From assembly GCA_035582835.1 (NCBI GenBank), contig JAYKAV010000433.1, positions 517,851 to 581,850 of the forward strand: a DNA stretch of 64,000 nt, in the 5' to 3' direction. The notes under the pieces were generated by a model that had not been told where the DNA came from, ran no database searches, and worked only from the letters and a program-made list of their open reading frames with translations. The position numbers were made by a program, and so were the translations under genes. Of this stretch, positions 47,491 to 56,377 are shown piece by piece. Within the stretch, counting starts at the first letter, position 1. The number at the start of each line of letters is the position of its first letter. The DNA comes from Phoebastria nigripes (Eukaryota > Chordata > Aves > Procellariiformes > Diomedeidae).

Positions 47491-49590
47491 CAGCCCAGCG
47501 CCTTTTCCTCCTCCTTGGCCTTCGTTACGTAAAGAGTCCGGGGATGTCTAGTTTTAATGACAGAGGGTGGCCTGCACGCGGCGTTTCTGTGTCGGGCTCC
47601 ATGTGAGCTGCAGGCATGTAGAGAATAATAGAAGGACAAGGAAAAACCAAGGGATATTTATCAGCGTCCAACAGTATTCCTGATGAGCAGCAGTAACCTC
47701 ACCTATTTTTTTGGTGGGTGGGGGCCAAGAAGGGGGAGCAAAACACGGTCAGCGAGCAGATGGGTTACGCAGAGCCCTAGGGCTGTGAATCTCAGCTTGA
47801 GGCTTCAACTCAAACGGCTGCTGCTGCCTTCACTTCGCGCCAGGTCCCATGGGGTTATGGTGGGCGTGTTGCTTCTCTTGACCATGGGTGTCATGGTCAT
47901 ACCGGTGCCACCAGCGGCCCTGCAGTGTAAGACGGACTTGAAAGTGTCCTCGTGCTCTGAGATGGCTTAAAGAGGAGGGCTGAGGCCCCGGAGCTGTTCC
48001 CATATTCATTCCTCTGTTTTAGTATACTCATAAAATAAGGTTGAATAACTAACCAGCCTGTGGTCCCGGGCGGGAAGGCTGGCCACCGGCCAAGGAGCGC
48101 AGGAGCCTGCGGTGTCGGCATCTCCNGAGGGTGCTGCTGTCCATAAAAGCTGGAGATGACCGTCGGTGGCAAAACTCCGAGCGGGCAGTAAGTGATGCTG
48201 AGATAACCGCTGGCTTCTGTCTTACAACATCTCAAGGGATGTTTTCACAGGCATGTGTCTAAAGAGGAGGAGAAAACTTGCACTTGCTTTCAAACCTGGG
48301 TACCACGGAGCTGTTGCTGACGGCTGTCTTGTTCATGCTCGGCGATTTTAGTAGCCCACAGAGGCAGCCGTGGGCAGGGCGTACCCAGGGGACACCGCGG
48401 CGGCATCGGGAACCCTCCAGCCCTGATGCTCAGCAGGGCGCGACCAGGACTTAATTTCTGTGCTATACTTTGAACGAGTTTCAAATCCTACTCGTGCTAT
48501 TCATGTGGTGGGTGAGGATTTATGTCGTGCATTTGCACCATTAATAATACATGAAGAGCTGGCAAGTGGGTATTAAAATACNCCGTAGCGCAGAACATTA
48601 CTGGGGCGGTATTTCAAGGGGTCAAAGGAAAATGAAGTCAAGAGGTGAAAGGCAGCTGCGAGCAGAACAACTGACTCTTGGGCGTTACGGGAAATCCCAG
48701 CGCGGTTTCTGGGACCAGCATTTTCCCGATGAGAGCGAACACCAGCACGGGCAGGTGGAAAATTGTTTCTGCCACCTTCTCCCCCAAAAATACATAAGTC
48801 CAGCCTTACCAATTGGTAAAGCCTCTGAAGGAGATAAATTGGCTATTGGTAAAATTGTCGTCATTAGGAGGGGATTTGCACCATCCTCTGACGCTCCTCG
48901 GGGTGGCCACAGGCTGGTGGCACTGAGATAAGCATGGTTTTAGCTCGCGTGGCTGTTTCTGTTCTCCCTTTTGGGGACCATATAAAGCTGAAGACACCCT
49001 GATACAAAGCCAACTCTCTTAGCTTCGGTTGGACCTTAAAAAAATTGCTAAGGTTTATCTGCTTTAGCAACTCAATGATGCGGCACGGCCGCGTGACAGC
49101 GTCGGTGGCGTGCAAGGCAGTAACAGCTACCCGGCAGGGATCGATTTACTTCATGCATGAGGGACTTGTGCCCAAGAAAAGAGGATTTCCTTACAGCTGC
49201 AGGTCATGCTGCCAGATGTCATTCAGGAGCTGAATTTGGGGGGAAAAGGTTCATTTTGCAGATGGGCCGTGCCCCGTTGCAGCGAAGCGGCTCAATGCAC
49301 ACTGTCAGAGCCTACTTTTGGGTGCCCAAAGCCTCCTGCTTCAAGCAGAGGCTCGTAGAGGAGAAATGCCTTCCCCTGGGTTGCTCTGTCCCCAGGGAGG
49401 TGTCCCTGCACCCCACGCCACAAGCCACCAGTGGGATCTGCAGGGAAGGGGGTGAGAAAGCCCNCCCCCCAACCTTCCTGATCCTCCTTCCACACCCAAA
49501 GTGGAGCAGGGAGACTTGTTACGGCTTCAAACCGATGGGGCCATCCTCCTGCGCCCCGGCAACTGGTCCTTAAACGCTTCTTAAGCTCCA

Positions 49591-49636
49591 CCAGCAAGAC
49601 CCCCCCAGCCTCCCCAGCAAGACCCCCCCAGCCTCC
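49591..49636. repeat. 23-bp tandem duplication
   Basis: Two identical adjacent 23-bp units, each CCAGCAAGA, seven C and AGCCTCC with shared edges, at 49591-49613 and 49614-49636. Confidence 0.85.
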
Positions 49637-49937
49637 CTCGGCTCCCGCGTGGCTTTCCTTGACGTTGGGAAGTGCATCCCAACCCCGCCCCCCCCCCCAA
49701 ATATCCTCCTCCTGCCTTGGGCTATGATAGATGACGCAGATTACTCTTTGCTACACCCTGGGGCAAAGGGGGGGGGTCTGGTCCTTGCAAGGAGGTCCCT
49801 GGGGGGAGGTGGGTTTTGACCTGTTTTGGGGTGGGAGAGCCCAGAGGGATGCAGGACGGGGGCTTGGGNGCAAATGATGCTTCCAGCCACCACCCCCCCG
49901 GAGAAAATGAGTGGAGCCAGGTCCNGTGTCAAAGGCA

Positions 49938-49943
49938 TTTATT
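49938..49943 (-). promoter_or_regulatory. CYP1C1: CYP1C1 poly(A) signal AATAAA
   Basis: TTTATT on the + strand is AATAAA on the gene's strand, about 165 bases after the stop codon. It would give a 3' UTR of only about 190 bases. It is the only canonical signal close to the stop. Confidence 0.65.
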
Positions 49944-50107
49944 GCTGTGGGGACTTGCTGCCCTTCACCCTACAAACCGGGGCAGGGATGCGCCGCAGCA
50001 AGATCCACCCGCGGGCAAAGCAGGATCCGTCCCCCACACCCCGGCAGTGCCAGCTCCAAACCAGGGGGGTGCAGCACAGATGGGACCCACCACCCACCCC
50101 CGGCAGA

Positions 50108-51667
50108 GGCTCAGGGCTGGATGAGCGCGGGGTGCCTCTGGCGCACGGTGACGGTGAAGGGCCGCGGCTTCAGGGCCAGCCCGTGGACGCAGTCCATGGT
50201 GAGGTGCTCCGCTGGGTTGGCGTGGAAGGAGCACTGGTGGAGGAGGATGGCGGTGAAGAGGAAGAGCTGGAGCTTGGAGAGCTGGTCGCCNATGCAGCGC
50301 CGCTGGCCAGCCGAGAAGATCATGACGCTGCCGGCCCGGTCGCGGTCAAGGCGCTGCTGCGCGTCCAAGAAGCGCGTGGGGTCAAAGCGTTGCGGGTCGG
50401 GCCACTTGTCACAGTCGTGGTTGACCGACCACTGGTTGATGAAGACCACGGTGCCCTTGGGGATGTGGAAGCCCTCGAGCTCCACGTCATCCGTGGTAGC
50501 GTGCGGGATGGTGATGGGCACGAAGCTGCTGTAGCGCAGCGTCTCGTAGATGAAGGCCTCCAGGAGGGGCAGGTGGGGCCGGTCCTCGGCCGTGGGCGAC
50601 CGGGAGCGTCCCACCACCCGGTCCAGCTCGGCCTGGAGGTCCCGCTGGAGCCGCGGGTGTTTCAGCAGCAGCAGGAGGACCCACGAGAGNGCCGTGGACG
50701 TGGTGTCCTGCCCCGCACCAAAGATGTCAGTCATGGCGCCTTCCACGTCCTCGGGTCCCAGCCCCTCAGGGGGCCTGTCGCCGTGCTCCACGGCAGCGAT
50801 CATGACGTCGCTGACATCGCGGAGGGCGTGCGGGTCGAAGGTCTGGCGGTGCTGCGCCACCTTGGTGCGCACGAAGCTGTGCAGCTCCCGGTTGAGGGCT
50901 TGGAAGTCGCGGAAGACGCGGCGCACGGGGTTGGGGAAGCGCAGGAGCCAGGGCAGCACGTCCACCATGCTGCCCGCCCCCACTGTCTGCCCGAAGCGGT
51001 CGTTACGGCCCAGCAGCGCCGTGAACTCGCNGTCGGCATGGCCGTAGCGGCGGCCGAAGCAGAGGGCGCAGAGGACGTTGGCGTTGGCCACCACCAAGAG
51101 CGGGGAGGGCTCAAAGTAGGCGCCACCCCGGCTGCGCTGCAGGAAGAGCCGGACGAGGTCCCCCGCCTCAGCCGCCACGTGCCGCTCCACCTCGGCCGCC
51201 GTCGAGCGGGCGCGCAGGGCGGCGTGGGCCAGGCGCCGGCGAGCCCTCCATCGGGGCGAGCAGGACCCGAAAGCCACGCTACGCCCCCCAGACACCAGCT
51301 CGAAGGATGGGAAATCGGGGCGGCCGGCGAAGCGGGCGCCCAAGCCCACCAACGCCCGCCGGATGACCGCCTCGCCGTTGAGCACCACCACCCGCCGGCG
51401 ACCCAGCCGCAGCTGGAAGACGGCGCCGTAGCGGCGCGCCAGCCGCCCGAAAGCCAAGTGGGGCAGGCGGCCCAGCTGCAGCACGTTGCCCACCAACGGC
51501 CAAGCGAAGGGTCCCGGGGGGCTCCGGCTGCCCGGCAGCCCCCGCCGGACCCCGGCCAGCAGCAGGAGGGCGCAGAGCAGCACCAGCAGCACCAGCAGCA
51601 CCAGCAGCAGCCGCACCAGCAGCGCCGGCCCCGCGGCCGCCCCGTCGGGGCTCCCCGCCGCGCTCAT
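50108..51667 (-). CDS. CYP1C1: Cytochrome P450 family 1 subfamily C (CYP1C1), intronless
   Basis: A microsomal heme monooxygenase of the CYP1 family. These AhR-induced enzymes oxidise polycyclic aromatics, estrogens and other planar substrates using NADPH-P450 reductase in the ER membrane. The frame is a single uninterrupted 518 aa. Visible parts: Leu/Val-rich signal anchor (about 16-38); Pro-rich hinge PPGPFAWPLVGN (50-61); I-helix DIFGAGQDTTST (314-325); K-helix ETLR (375-378); PQRFDPTRF (425-433); heme loop FSAGQRRC with Cys458 as iron ligand. Sequence is closest to CYP1B1/CYP1C; SSFVPITIPHATT and FINQWSVNHD are signatures of that pair. CYP1B1 of tetrapods has an intron in its coding region, while fish CYP1C genes are intronless, so CYP1C1 is preferred. 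Three Ns make unknown residues 213, 326 and 459. The start has G at -3. Confidence 0.9.
51575..51626 (-). repeat. CYP1C1: 9-bp coding repeat in the CYP1C1 membrane anchor
   Basis: On the + strand a CAGCACCAG unit repeats about three times with further CAG triplets around it. On the coding strand it encodes VLL repeats, residues about 23-31, inside the transmembrane signal anchor. Copy number could vary without breaking the frame. Confidence 0.8.
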
Positions 51668-51708
51668 GGCCGCGGCCGCTCTGCCCGGGGACCGCTGCTC
51701 GGAGCCGC

Positions 51709-51714
51709 TTTATA
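51709..51714 (-). promoter_or_regulatory. CYP1C1: CYP1C1 TATA box (TATAAA)
   Basis: GGCTATAAAGC on the - strand, 42-47 bases upstream of the ATG, is the only canonical TATA box in this GC-rich flank. A start about 30 bases downstream would fall near 51680, leaving a leader of roughly 15 bases. An alternative is an upstream noncoding exon with the start elsewhere. Confidence 0.6.
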
Positions 51715-51794
51715 GCCGCCTCCGAGGGGGCCGAGCCTCTCCCCTCCCGCGGAGCGGCCCCGGCCGCCCCCAGCTCCGGAGGGGGCCGGGCAGA

Positions 51795-51930
51795 GCCCGC
51801 CCGGTGCTGCGGGGGGGGAGCGGTCCCCGACGGGGCGCGGGCGGCCGGGCAGAGCCGCGGGGGATGCGGGGCGAGAAGGGGGAGCGGGGCCGAGAAAAGC
51901 GGGGGGGGTGCTGGGCTGGGGGGGGTGCTG
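51795..51930. promoter_or_regulatory. CYP1C1: G-rich promoter segment, possible G-quadruplexes
   Basis: Dense runs of 3-9 G on the + strand, 80-220 bases upstream of the TATA box, including two copies of a GGTGCTGGGCT-type unit at about 51905-51933. GC boxes for Sp1-type factors are plausible. The runs meet the simple four-G-tract pattern for a quadruplex. Confidence 0.5.
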
Positions 51931-52549
51931 GGCTTTCTGCCCGGCTGCGAGCTCCGCTGGGGAAATGTGGAGAGGTAATCGGCAGCCAAAATTAATTGGG
52001 AGGGGGAGGAATTCGCATAATGACCTATTCTCCCCCCAAAATAGACCTGCCACCCTCCCAAAACCCACCCGGGGCAACGGAGCGGGGGATGCTCAATGTC
52101 CCGTCTCCCCACCCAGCTCTTCCCCCTCTTTTTTCATTTCCCCAACCAGGGCTGCAGAGGGCCCCTCGGCACTTGCGGTTTTTGAGAGCCTGGCCCCACG
52201 CTGCGGCTTTTCGTGGAATCTGGGCTCCGGGCAGGTTTTTGCAAATCTGGCGCTGGATGTCGACTGATCCTGACCGGCCCGTGGTCCTGAACGCCGCCTC
52301 GTCCTGAGCATCGCCTGGGCCTGGGTGTCAGAGGTGCGGCTGCGGGTACCGGCCGGGACGGGATGCGGGGCTGCGCGGCCGCGTTTNGGGTTTGCCGCGT
52401 TACCGGGCAGGGCGAAATCTCTCGGTCCCCTTTCCTCCTGGCAGCCACCTGTGAAGCAGTGGCACCCGCTTGCCGCTGTCAAACAGCTTGATGGAAGTGC
52501 CTGAGAAGTGATAGAGAGGGTTATTTTTATCAGCAGAGGTGGCATTTTT

Positions 52550-52573
52550 CTCACGCGATCCCCTTCGCGTGCG
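52550..52573. promoter_or_regulatory. CYP1C1: Pair of divergent xenobiotic response elements
   Basis: Two full matches to the AhR/ARNT consensus (T/G)NGCGTG(A/C)(G/C): TCGCGTGAG on the - strand at 52550-52558 and TCGCGTGCG on the + strand at 52565-52573. They lie about 0.9 kb upstream of the CYP1C1 ATG, with six bases between them. Confidence 0.6.
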
Positions 52574-53403
52574 CTGCTCAGCCATGTCCCCCGGGATGCT
52601 GAAGAAGAAGGTCCTGCCGAGCCAAACAGGGCAATAACCACGGTGCTGCCGGGATTTCTGTGCTTGCTGTCGTGCTGGGGACGCGTCGCCTTCCCGCTGA
52701 GCATCCCTCCCCTGCCTCCCGCCGCCAGGAGCTGCTCCGGCTTCGGCGGGGTCGTCTGCGGGTGGGGAGCAGCCGTNCCAGGCACAGCCCCTCATCGCAT
52801 CTGCTCGGGGCCTGTAGGATGGAGCGAAGCTGGGTGCTGGCGATGCCCCCGAAAGACAAACCAGGCTTCTTCTAAAAAAAGGGATGTTGGTATTGGTGGG
52901 AATAAAAAAAGAGAGAGCAGAGTGTGTGTGGTCTTGTAAAACGGCCGTAGCATTTACGTGGTCGGCGGGTGGCGGGTTAGACTTGCTGCTCCCCAGCTTA
53001 ATCAAAGTGGGGCTGAAGAGGAGCTTTCCTAGGTTTGGTGCCAGCAGGGATTCCCGGCGGGTGCCGTCGCCGTCGCAGTCCCCATGCAGCAAGTCCTGCG
53101 GCGGGCGAACACCGCAGATCACACGTGGTTCAGCTGGAGCGCGGCCACGGAGGTACAACCCGTTATTACGTGCTTGTGTTCCCGGAGGACCCGCGAAGCC
53201 AAAAACCACAACCCTGGGGTGTTCAGGGATGGACGGAGAGTAGAAAAGCGTGTTTGCCCACGCCGGGTGATGCCTGGGTCTTCTCACGATAGGAGCCTTT
53301 AGATATTTATTGTGGCATTAGCATTAGGCAGCAGTGCGTCTGTCGTTCCGAGAGGGATTTTGTAATTGCCGCGTTTTCCTCTGAAAATTGGGATTTCTGT
53401 AGG

Positions 53404-53412
53404 TTGCGTGAG
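53404..53412 (+). promoter_or_regulatory. CYP1C1: Xenobiotic response element (TTGCGTGAG)
   Basis: A full match to the AhR/ARNT consensus, with the same core and flank as the strong XREs of mammalian CYP1A1. About 1.74 kb upstream of the CYP1C1 start. Confidence 0.6.
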
Positions 53413-53613
53413 AGCTCAGCNGTGGGGAATAGGCGTTTTCCTGGCAGATCCCAGGGGAGCGGCAACGCAAAATGAAATCTCAGGCGCATGCAAGCTCAAG
53501 CGCGTGGGTGGGGGGCGAGGTGTACGGCAGAGCATCCCAGGCGGCCGGACCGGCAGCGAGACGGCGCGGTGCGGAGCATCCCCGGGGCTGGCGCTGGGAT
53601 GGGGCGAGGAGAG

Positions 53614-53622
53614 GAGCGTGCC
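53614..53622 (+). promoter_or_regulatory. CYP1C1: Xenobiotic response element (GAGCGTGCC)
   Basis: A consensus match about 1.95 kb upstream of the CYP1C1 start. It lies 200 bases from the previous XRE; a weaker GCGCGTGGG lies at 53500-53508. Confidence 0.45.
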
Positions 53623-54435
53623 CCCTCCTTCCCTCCGGCAGCTTTTCTACAGCCTCGAGACTTACGGCTCCGCCGCGGAGCTCAGGTGCGGTTTTACACG
53701 TTGTAACGTTACAGCCGTCGTCACGTCTGTTGTCAAGTCTCATTTTTTCAGGAATTAAACTTCGCATCACCCAAGGTTTCTGCTGGACTGAGGGAGCCCA
53801 GCACCGACTGCAAGGGAAAACCTTCCCAGGGAAAAAAACATCATTTATTTCCTCATAGTTATATGTGTGCAAAACAATAATGCTTGATTAGATTAAGCTG
53901 CAATTTTGGGGCTCCTGTAACACGGAACTTTGTTTGCCAGCATAGAGCGTTGCATGAGGTTAGCCTGTAATTCCCGTTGGCATTTCCTTTAATTTAAAGC
54001 ACTGAAGTCAGTGACGGTTGGGATCTGCCCGGTGCACACGTGCGGTGGCGTTGGGGCCGTTCCTCAGCAGCTCTGGCCGGATGCTCTGGGGAAGGTCGAG
54101 GGGTCCTGGCGCTGCAAAGGCTTCGCTTTAAGGCTCGTTGGCCGCAGCAAAGCAGCAAATCCAGTTTGCTCGGGGGAAGGAAAATTAATTCTGCGTGAAT
54201 AGGGTGAAATGGGAAATTTTCTCGGCCTTTTCCCACGCTGGTCACCCCAAACACCAGCGCCGTGGGGCCGCCCGTCGCTCCCACCTGACTCTTCGGCAGC
54301 GTCTCCAGCCAACAGGTTCCTAAAGCAGCTTGTGGGGTGAGCCGCGGTGCCGCGCGCGGGGGGTCCCCTCGCCCCTCGCGGGGAGCGGAGCCGCCCTTTT
54401 CAAACCGACCTGCGGTGCTGGGCCAGAGACAGAAA

Positions 54436-54520
54436 ATAACAACAACAAAATGACAACAACAATAACAATAAAATAATAATAATACATAATACCACCACCA
54501 CCAATAATAATAACAATAAG
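54436..54520. repeat. AAC/AAT/ACC trinucleotide repeat
   Basis: An interrupted trinucleotide array that changes from AAC to AAT, then ACC, then AAT units. Confidence 0.85.
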
Positions 54521-54737
54521 TCGTTATATAGGGCGATACCGTAACCATTTTCAGACTAACTCCGCTGCCCCCATGATCAAGTTAGCCCCTGCCATCTCTC
54601 CCCAAACTGCCCTTTTTCAGGCCAATTCAGCAGGTGTTTGTTTTGTAAGTTTTGCTTTTTTTTTGCTTTATTTTCCTAAAAGCTCCCGAGAGGAGAAACC
54701 AGTGGGTCCCACGGTCCAGGCGCGGGTGCCTGGCCAG

Positions 54738-54746
54738 GGCACGCGC
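54738..54746 (-). promoter_or_regulatory. CYP1C1: Xenobiotic response element (GCGCGTGCC)
   Basis: A consensus match on the - strand about 3.1 kb upstream of CYP1C1. The site sits in CpG-rich DNA, where chance matches are more likely. Confidence 0.35.
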
Positions 54747-55108
54747 GAGCGCGGGGTCTGGAGGGGAGCGGGGCGGCTGGGCACCGTCCGGGGGAGATGC
54801 CGGGAAGGCGGCGGGGTGCCGCAGCGAGGGCAGCGGGGTGTTGGTGTCTCGGGGGGTTCCAGCCCACGTGAGGGGGCTCAGTCGCCTTTTTGGGGGGTTA
54901 TTCCTCTTTTTTTTGGGTGAGCAGAGGAAGGCGAAGAAGGAGATGGGAATGTCCGGCTCCGGGAGGCTCGGGGGCAGCAGCAGGGCGGCTCTTCCCAGCG
55001 GGATTCCCAGGCTGGATTAAAACAGTTTGACATGTCAGATAAATCAATTGGGGTCGAAAACTTGGGGTTTTGGTAGGTCTCTAGTCTTTACAACATCGGA
55101 AACATATA

Positions 55109-55182
55109 ATTAAGCTATCGAAATTAAGCTTTCATCATTCATTAAGCTATTCATGATTAATTAAGCTATTAACGATTAAGCT
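55109..55182. repeat. Five spaced copies of ATTAAGCT
   Basis: The octamer starts at 55109, 55123, 55141, 55160 and 55175, in the same orientation, with 14-19 bases between starts. The spacer sequences are similar but not identical, giving a degenerate tandem repeat in an AT-rich island inside GC-rich DNA. Confidence 0.8.
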
Positions 55183-55619
55183 AGCTATTGGGAAAGGAAC
55201 ACACGAAGTCTCCCGCCGAGGTGGCCCCTTCTCCCTCTGCGGGGTGGGGGGCTGGGGAGCGGCTCCCGGGGCGGCAGAGGGCTGGGGCACCCCGGGCTGC
55301 GCCGGGTGGGAGCAAAGCGCTGTCCTGGGGAGGGAGGGGAGAGGGACGGGGGCTCGCAGGGCTCGGCCACCTTAGGGTCTCCCCCTTCATCTGAAAAACG
55401 TCTATTCTGTTACGTACTTAGGTGCTTTTAATGTATTTAGAGGGCTGCAGATGGGCAGCGGTTGGTCTGAGCGTGGCGATGGCGTAACTCTCTACAAGCA
55501 GAGAGAGATTTTTTCCGTCTCTGGCCCAGCGCCGCAGATTGGTCTGAAGACGGCGGCTCGGCAGCGAGGGGAGCCCCCGCCTCGCTAACCGCAGCGGCTC
55601 TGCCCACCCGCCCAATTCT

Positions 55620-55725
55620 TTAGGTATAAATGTACAAATGTATAAATATATAAATGCAGAAATCTAGACATAAATATCAATATATATAAACATATGATAC
55701 ATAAACATATAAATACAAATTAAAA
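55620..55725. repeat. AT-rich low-complexity (TATAAATG-like)
   Basis: Irregular TATAAA/CATATA units; no coding signal. Confidence 0.7.
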
Positions 55726-56046
55726 AAAAAACCTGAGCGTGCTGGGGGAATTTTGATGTGGGGGAGGCAGAAATATGGCTGAGCGCCCTGCGCCGGGGAG
55801 GGGGGAGCCAACCCCTNGTGCCCTCGGCTGGGAATATTCCTCTTTTCGGCGCCGGCCGGGTGAGCCGGGGTGGCTGCCACGGCGTGGAAAGCCTTGGTTT
55901 GGGGGCTGGCAGCATTAAGAGCGGGCAGTGATTAAGGGTGGGGGCGGGAGGGGCGGGGAGGGCGGCGGCAACCCCCGCCGTTGGTCCTCCAAGCTTCTGC
56001 TCTGAGATGAAATTAAAAAAAAAGTCTCAGGTGTGGGGGTTGGTTG

Positions 56047-56066
56047 TTTTTTTTTTTTTTTTTTTT
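56047..56066. repeat. Run of 20 T
   Basis: Homopolymer followed directly by a C-run. It accounts for several apparent open frames with poly-Phe or poly-Lys. Confidence 0.9.
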
Positions 56067-56317
56067 CCCCCCCCTTTCAGCAAATCCCGACCCTGGGCTG
56101 TGGGGAGAAGGGGAGGAAACGCTCGGCTCCAGCAAAGCTGAGCCTGAGAAGGAAAACGGGGACCGGAAAAAAGATGGACGTGGCAGCCAATGTTTTTCAC
56201 TTGGAAGGGCCCGTGGGGCAACCAGCAAGAGAATAAGGATAATAATTTAATCAGTTATTAATATGAGAATACAGATAATAATAATCAGGACCTCCAATAA
56301 TCTTGACTTTTAAAATG

Positions 56318-56377
56318 TTTTTATTTTATTTTATATTTTATTTTATTTTACATTTTATTTTATTTTACTTTATTTAC
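56318..56377. repeat. TTTTA pentanucleotide repeat
   Basis: About a dozen TTTTA units with TATATT and CATTT interruptions. Confidence 0.88.

Larger units (their letters stand above)
45001..49915. other. Intergenic region between RMDN3 and CYP1C1
   Basis: No convincing exon was found. An open frame at 45239-45652 (137 codons, one N) has no recognisable family. Composition changes from AT-rich to GC-rich around 47 kb. The interval holds a CpG-rich block at 47150-47490, a run of 19 A at 47051-47069, C/G runs at 49460-49810 and a 23-bp direct repeat at 49591-49636. Confidence 0.6.
51720..55080. other. GC-rich 5' flank of CYP1C1
   Basis: Contains the XREs, GC boxes and a trinucleotide repeat. 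Long open frames occur on both strands (for example 52400-53287 on -), but they overlap one another in a stop-poor GC-rich region and resemble no family. Confidence 0.6.

Noticed and set aside
50108..51667. Calling the P450 CYP1B1
   Set aside because: Sequence alone is close to both, but the neighbour is RMDN3 rather than RMDN2 and there is no coding intron. CYP1C1 fits better, though a tree is needed.
49826..51715. A 629-codon + strand open frame across the whole P450 gene
   Set aside because: It is the antisense of CYP1C1. High GC makes stops rare on the opposite strand; it has no family match, while the - strand frame has all P450 motifs.
53248..53263. Additional GCGTG cores near 53250 and 52197
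   Set aside because: They match only the 5-base core and fail the flanking positions of the XRE consensus.
52400..53287. A 295-codon - strand frame upstream of CYP1C1
   Set aside because: It has no recognisable domain, overlaps other frames on both strands, and covers the XRE-rich flank. GC-rich chance frame.
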